A stretch of 8,026 bases of DNA from Synechococcales cyanobacterium 340R_concoct_173_sub (lineage in GTDB: Bacteria; Cyanobacteriota; Cyanobacteriia; Leptolyngbyales; Leptolyngbyaceae). This document shows positions 6,325 to 8,026 of the stretch, piece by piece. The stretch spans positions 1 to 8,026 of the forward strand of contig JANXNM010000246.1 in assembly GCA_025354065.1 (NCBI GenBank), given 5' to 3'. A program made the position numbers and the translations under genes. The notes below the pieces were generated by a model that saw nothing but the letters and a program-made list of their open reading frames with translations, made no database searches and was not told where the DNA came from. Each line of letters starts with the position of its first letter. Positions within the stretch are counted from its first letter, which is position 1.

Positions 6325-7905
6325 TCATTTAGCGTGTCTAAATTTAAAGATAGGATGAAGCACTTGAACTACGATCGGCAAAAGCCCAAACCCAAAACAA
6401 ACGATCCCAATCCATATCGGTTGCGGGGAAAATGGGGTAAGTAGTAGCGCCATGATGAAGCTGGATACCCCAATCGTTATCCCGGCTCCTAGACTATAGA
6501 TAAGTCTGGATTTGCTCCAGCGAGGTTTACTTAATCTGATGATACGTCCGAGTAGAATGCCCAAGGGAACAAACCAAATTAAATAGAATTCCATTAGGTA
6601 AGAATTCAATGCTCTGGGACCCGTGGGAAGCCCTTTTCCCTGAATAGTCGGGAACATAGAAGTGAAAAAAATTACTTCAGGTCGCAGCTTAACGTAACTG
6701 GGTTCGGTCTGGTCCAGGTATAGGGAGATTTTTGCGTCTTGGTAAGTGAGGATGGCACGGTGCGATCGATATAGCTCCAGTTTTTTGGGTGATGCGATGG
6801 CTAGGAAAGATCCGTTGAACCCAGTAGCTGGAGTGCGGATACGGGCGATCAATTGATTATTTTGTTGGGCGAGAGTAACGTTTCTTTGGTATGAATCTAG
6901 TGAAAGGGAAATAATTTGGGCAGGTCCGGTTTGCTTTAGGGAACTTGTTTCAAAGGTGGTAGCAAGGGTAAAGGCTGATGTTTCTCGGATGGCTTTGTTA
7001 AGGGCGTTAGGTGGGTAGCTTGTGCGGTACCAGGGGACGGTTGGGCTGTCGTGATGATCGACTTGAGCTGCATTGCTATGCTTGCCTTTTGGAGATTGAT
7101 TGGGGTTTTGACTTGTATCGATTTCGATCGATTGTTTTTCTAATGATGGCAATCCTAAAGGGCCTCGATCGGCATAAGGCGGGTTTCCGGTTAAGTCGTA
7201 GTCGGCGAGAGGAGAGTCTAGTTTTGGAAATTGTGATGATTTTAAAAATTGATTGATTTCAGGTTCAGATAAGGCCCGATCGGACATTGAAAACCCTTTT
7301 ACTTGCCCTTGCCAACCGCGATCGCCTGTAGCTTCGTTACCGACGACTAAGTTAAATTCTGGATTCCACTCGTTCAGGTGCATCATGTTGGTGAGTTGCC
7401 AAGTGCTACCGAACATTAATGAAATCCAGAGTAGAAGCGTGATGGCGATCGATAAGGGTTGTGACCAGCATTTTTTTAGCCAGCTAATGATGGAAATAAA
7501 TTGTCGTTGCCAACCGAGTAGGCCGTAAGCTCCGCCAAGGGTTCCGCCGAGGGTGTTTGTGAATAGATCAATGGCGCTGCTAGTGCGGTTGGGTAAGAAA
7601 AGCTGAAGACTCTCAACTATTAATGTTGCTGCGAAACTCAGACCCAAAATGAGTATGAGTTTTTGGACTATGGGGAATTGTTTTGATTTTAGCCATTGGG
7701 ATAGGCCATAACCAAATGGAGTAAAGAGAAAAATGTTGGCAAAAAAATCGAAGGAATCACTAGTATTGCGAAAGAATTCTTTGATTGCATCCTTTTTACT
7801 CCAGGCGATCGCTTGAAACTTGAATGGAAACAACGTGAGCATCACAATGAAAAGAATGCCTCCGAGAATCCAGAATTTTGAGTTAAAGCGATCGCGCTGG
7901 TTCAT
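6325..7905 (-). CDS. VanZ family membrane protein with a periplasmic LamG/concanavalin-like jelly-roll insert
   Basis: A 526-residue integral inner-membrane protein; its biochemical role is unknown, as for most VanZ-like proteins. The N-terminal VanZ unit spans about 11-132: hydrophobic segments about 11-29, 54-71, 82-104 and 112-132, with [12 protein letters not shown] (57-68), [12 protein letters not shown] (96-107) and [13 protein letters not shown] (113-125). A fifth segment (150-168) leads into a soluble region (about 170-435), then three more segments (436-456, 468-490, 496-517). Lys/Arg-rich loops (70-82, 132-146, 454-467) and the C-terminus all fall on one side, so by the positive-inside rule the soluble region is periplasmic. 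It holds jelly-roll signatures: [20 protein letters not shown] (185-204) with DRALSEPEI (209-217), [20 protein letters not shown] (328-347), [10 protein letters not shown] (356-365), and [16 protein letters not shown] (384-399). The first of these normally closes a LamG domain, so the fold looks permuted. ATGA overlap with lhgO implies coupled translation. It lies 83 bp before the export gene, suggesting an EPS-related role, which is inference. Confidence 0.9.
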   Translation of the reverse strand: MNQRDRFNSKFWILGGILFIVMLTLFPFKFQAIAWSKKDAIKEFFRNTSDSFDFFANIFLFTPFGYGLSQWLKSKQFPIVQKLILILGLSFAATLIVESLQLFLPNRTSSAIDLFTNTLGGTLGGAYGLLGWQRQFISIISWLKKCWSQPLSIAITLLLWISLMFGSTWQLTNMMHLNEWNPEFNLVVGNEATGDRGWQGQVKGFSMSDRALSEPEINQFLKSSQFPKLDSPLADYDLTGNPPYADRGPLGLPSLEKQSIEIDTSQNPNQSPKGKHSNAAQVDHHDSPTVPWYRTSYPPNALNKAIRETSAFTLATTFETSSLKQTGPAQIISLSLDSYQRNVTLAQQNNQLIARIRTPATGFNGSFLAIASPKKLELYRSHRAILTYQDAKISLYLDQTEPSYVKLRPEVIFFTSMFPTIQGKGLPTGPRALNSYLMEFYLIWFVPLGILLGRIIRLSKPRWSKSRLIYSLGAGITIGVSSFIMALLLTPFSPQPIWIGIVCFGFGLLPIVVQVLHPIFKFRHAK

Positions 7906-8026
7906 GAGGTTGCAATTTGTAGGCGAGTGGGGGTGAGAATTTGTTGGGCGATCGATCGGCCAATTTCGAGAGAAGCCGTAGCAGCGGGAGACGGTGCATT
8001 TAAAATATGCAGTACATTGTTATCGG
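7902..8026 (-). CDS. lhgO: L-2-hydroxyglutarate oxidase, C-terminal 40 residues (5' end beyond window)
   Basis: The frame is open from the right edge to TGA at 7904-7902. The tail reads [18 protein letters not shown] (5-22 of the visible part), followed by RSIAQQIL. The [13 protein letters not shown] block is the characteristic C-terminal end of the LhgO family of FAD-dependent oxidoreductases, which oxidise L-2-hydroxyglutarate, a by-product of promiscuous dehydrogenases, back to 2-oxoglutarate. The FAD-binding and substrate domains lie outside, so activity cannot be judged. The stop overlaps the start of the VanZ-type gene as ATGA, an arrangement typical of co-translated genes, although no functional link between the two is known to me. 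Assignment rests on one strong terminal motif in 40 residues. Confidence 0.85.
   Translation of the reverse strand, partial: DNNVLHILNAPSPAATASLEIGRSIAQQILTPTRLQIATS

Overview
The window most likely comes from a cyanobacterium. The octamer GCGATCGC (the cyanobacterial HIP1 palindrome) occurs four times, at 314-321, 7318-7325, 7805-7812 and 7888-7895. About 0.1 would be expected by chance in 8 kb, and near-matches built on CGATCG are scattered throughout. The UvrA and exopolysaccharide proteins also read like cyanobacterial family members. GC content is moderate. The sequence does not allow a genus to be named.

Every gene I can support is on the minus strand, so the window reads from right to left. 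It opens with the last 40 codons of an L-2-hydroxyglutarate oxidase (lhgO, 7902-8026). A VanZ-type membrane protein with a jelly-roll (LamG/concanavalin-like) domain inserted in it (6325-7905) overlaps lhgO by four bases (ATGA). Next come a Wza-type polysaccharide export protein with three SLBB repeats (4688-6241), a WcaI-type family 4 glycosyltransferase (3248-4603), a family 2 glycosyltransferase (2173-3108/3120), and a WcaF-type acetyltransferase (1502-2167) that starts 5 bp after it. After a 109-bp gap comes the first 464 codons of uvrA (1-1392), which runs off the left edge.

The middle five genes form an exopolysaccharide (EPS) block. Two cytoplasmic glycosyltransferases and an O-acetyltransferase would build and decorate a lipid-linked repeat unit. 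The SLBB protein would form the periplasmic/outer-membrane exit, and the VanZ/jelly-roll protein would sit in the inner membrane with its globular domain facing the periplasm. No polymerase (Wzy), flippase (Wzx), Wzc-type kinase or initiating phospho-sugar transferase is visible, so the system is incomplete here and must rely on genes elsewhere. lhgO (metabolite repair) and uvrA (nucleotide excision repair) are housekeeping flanks.

All gaps between genes are under 130 bp. I see no tRNA, rRNA, CRISPR array, insertion sequence or convincing terminator. The points most worth a second look are the apparently permuted jelly roll in the VanZ protein, a 15-bp tandem duplication that doubles the start codon of the export gene, and a C8 tract inside the family 4 glycosyltransferase gene.
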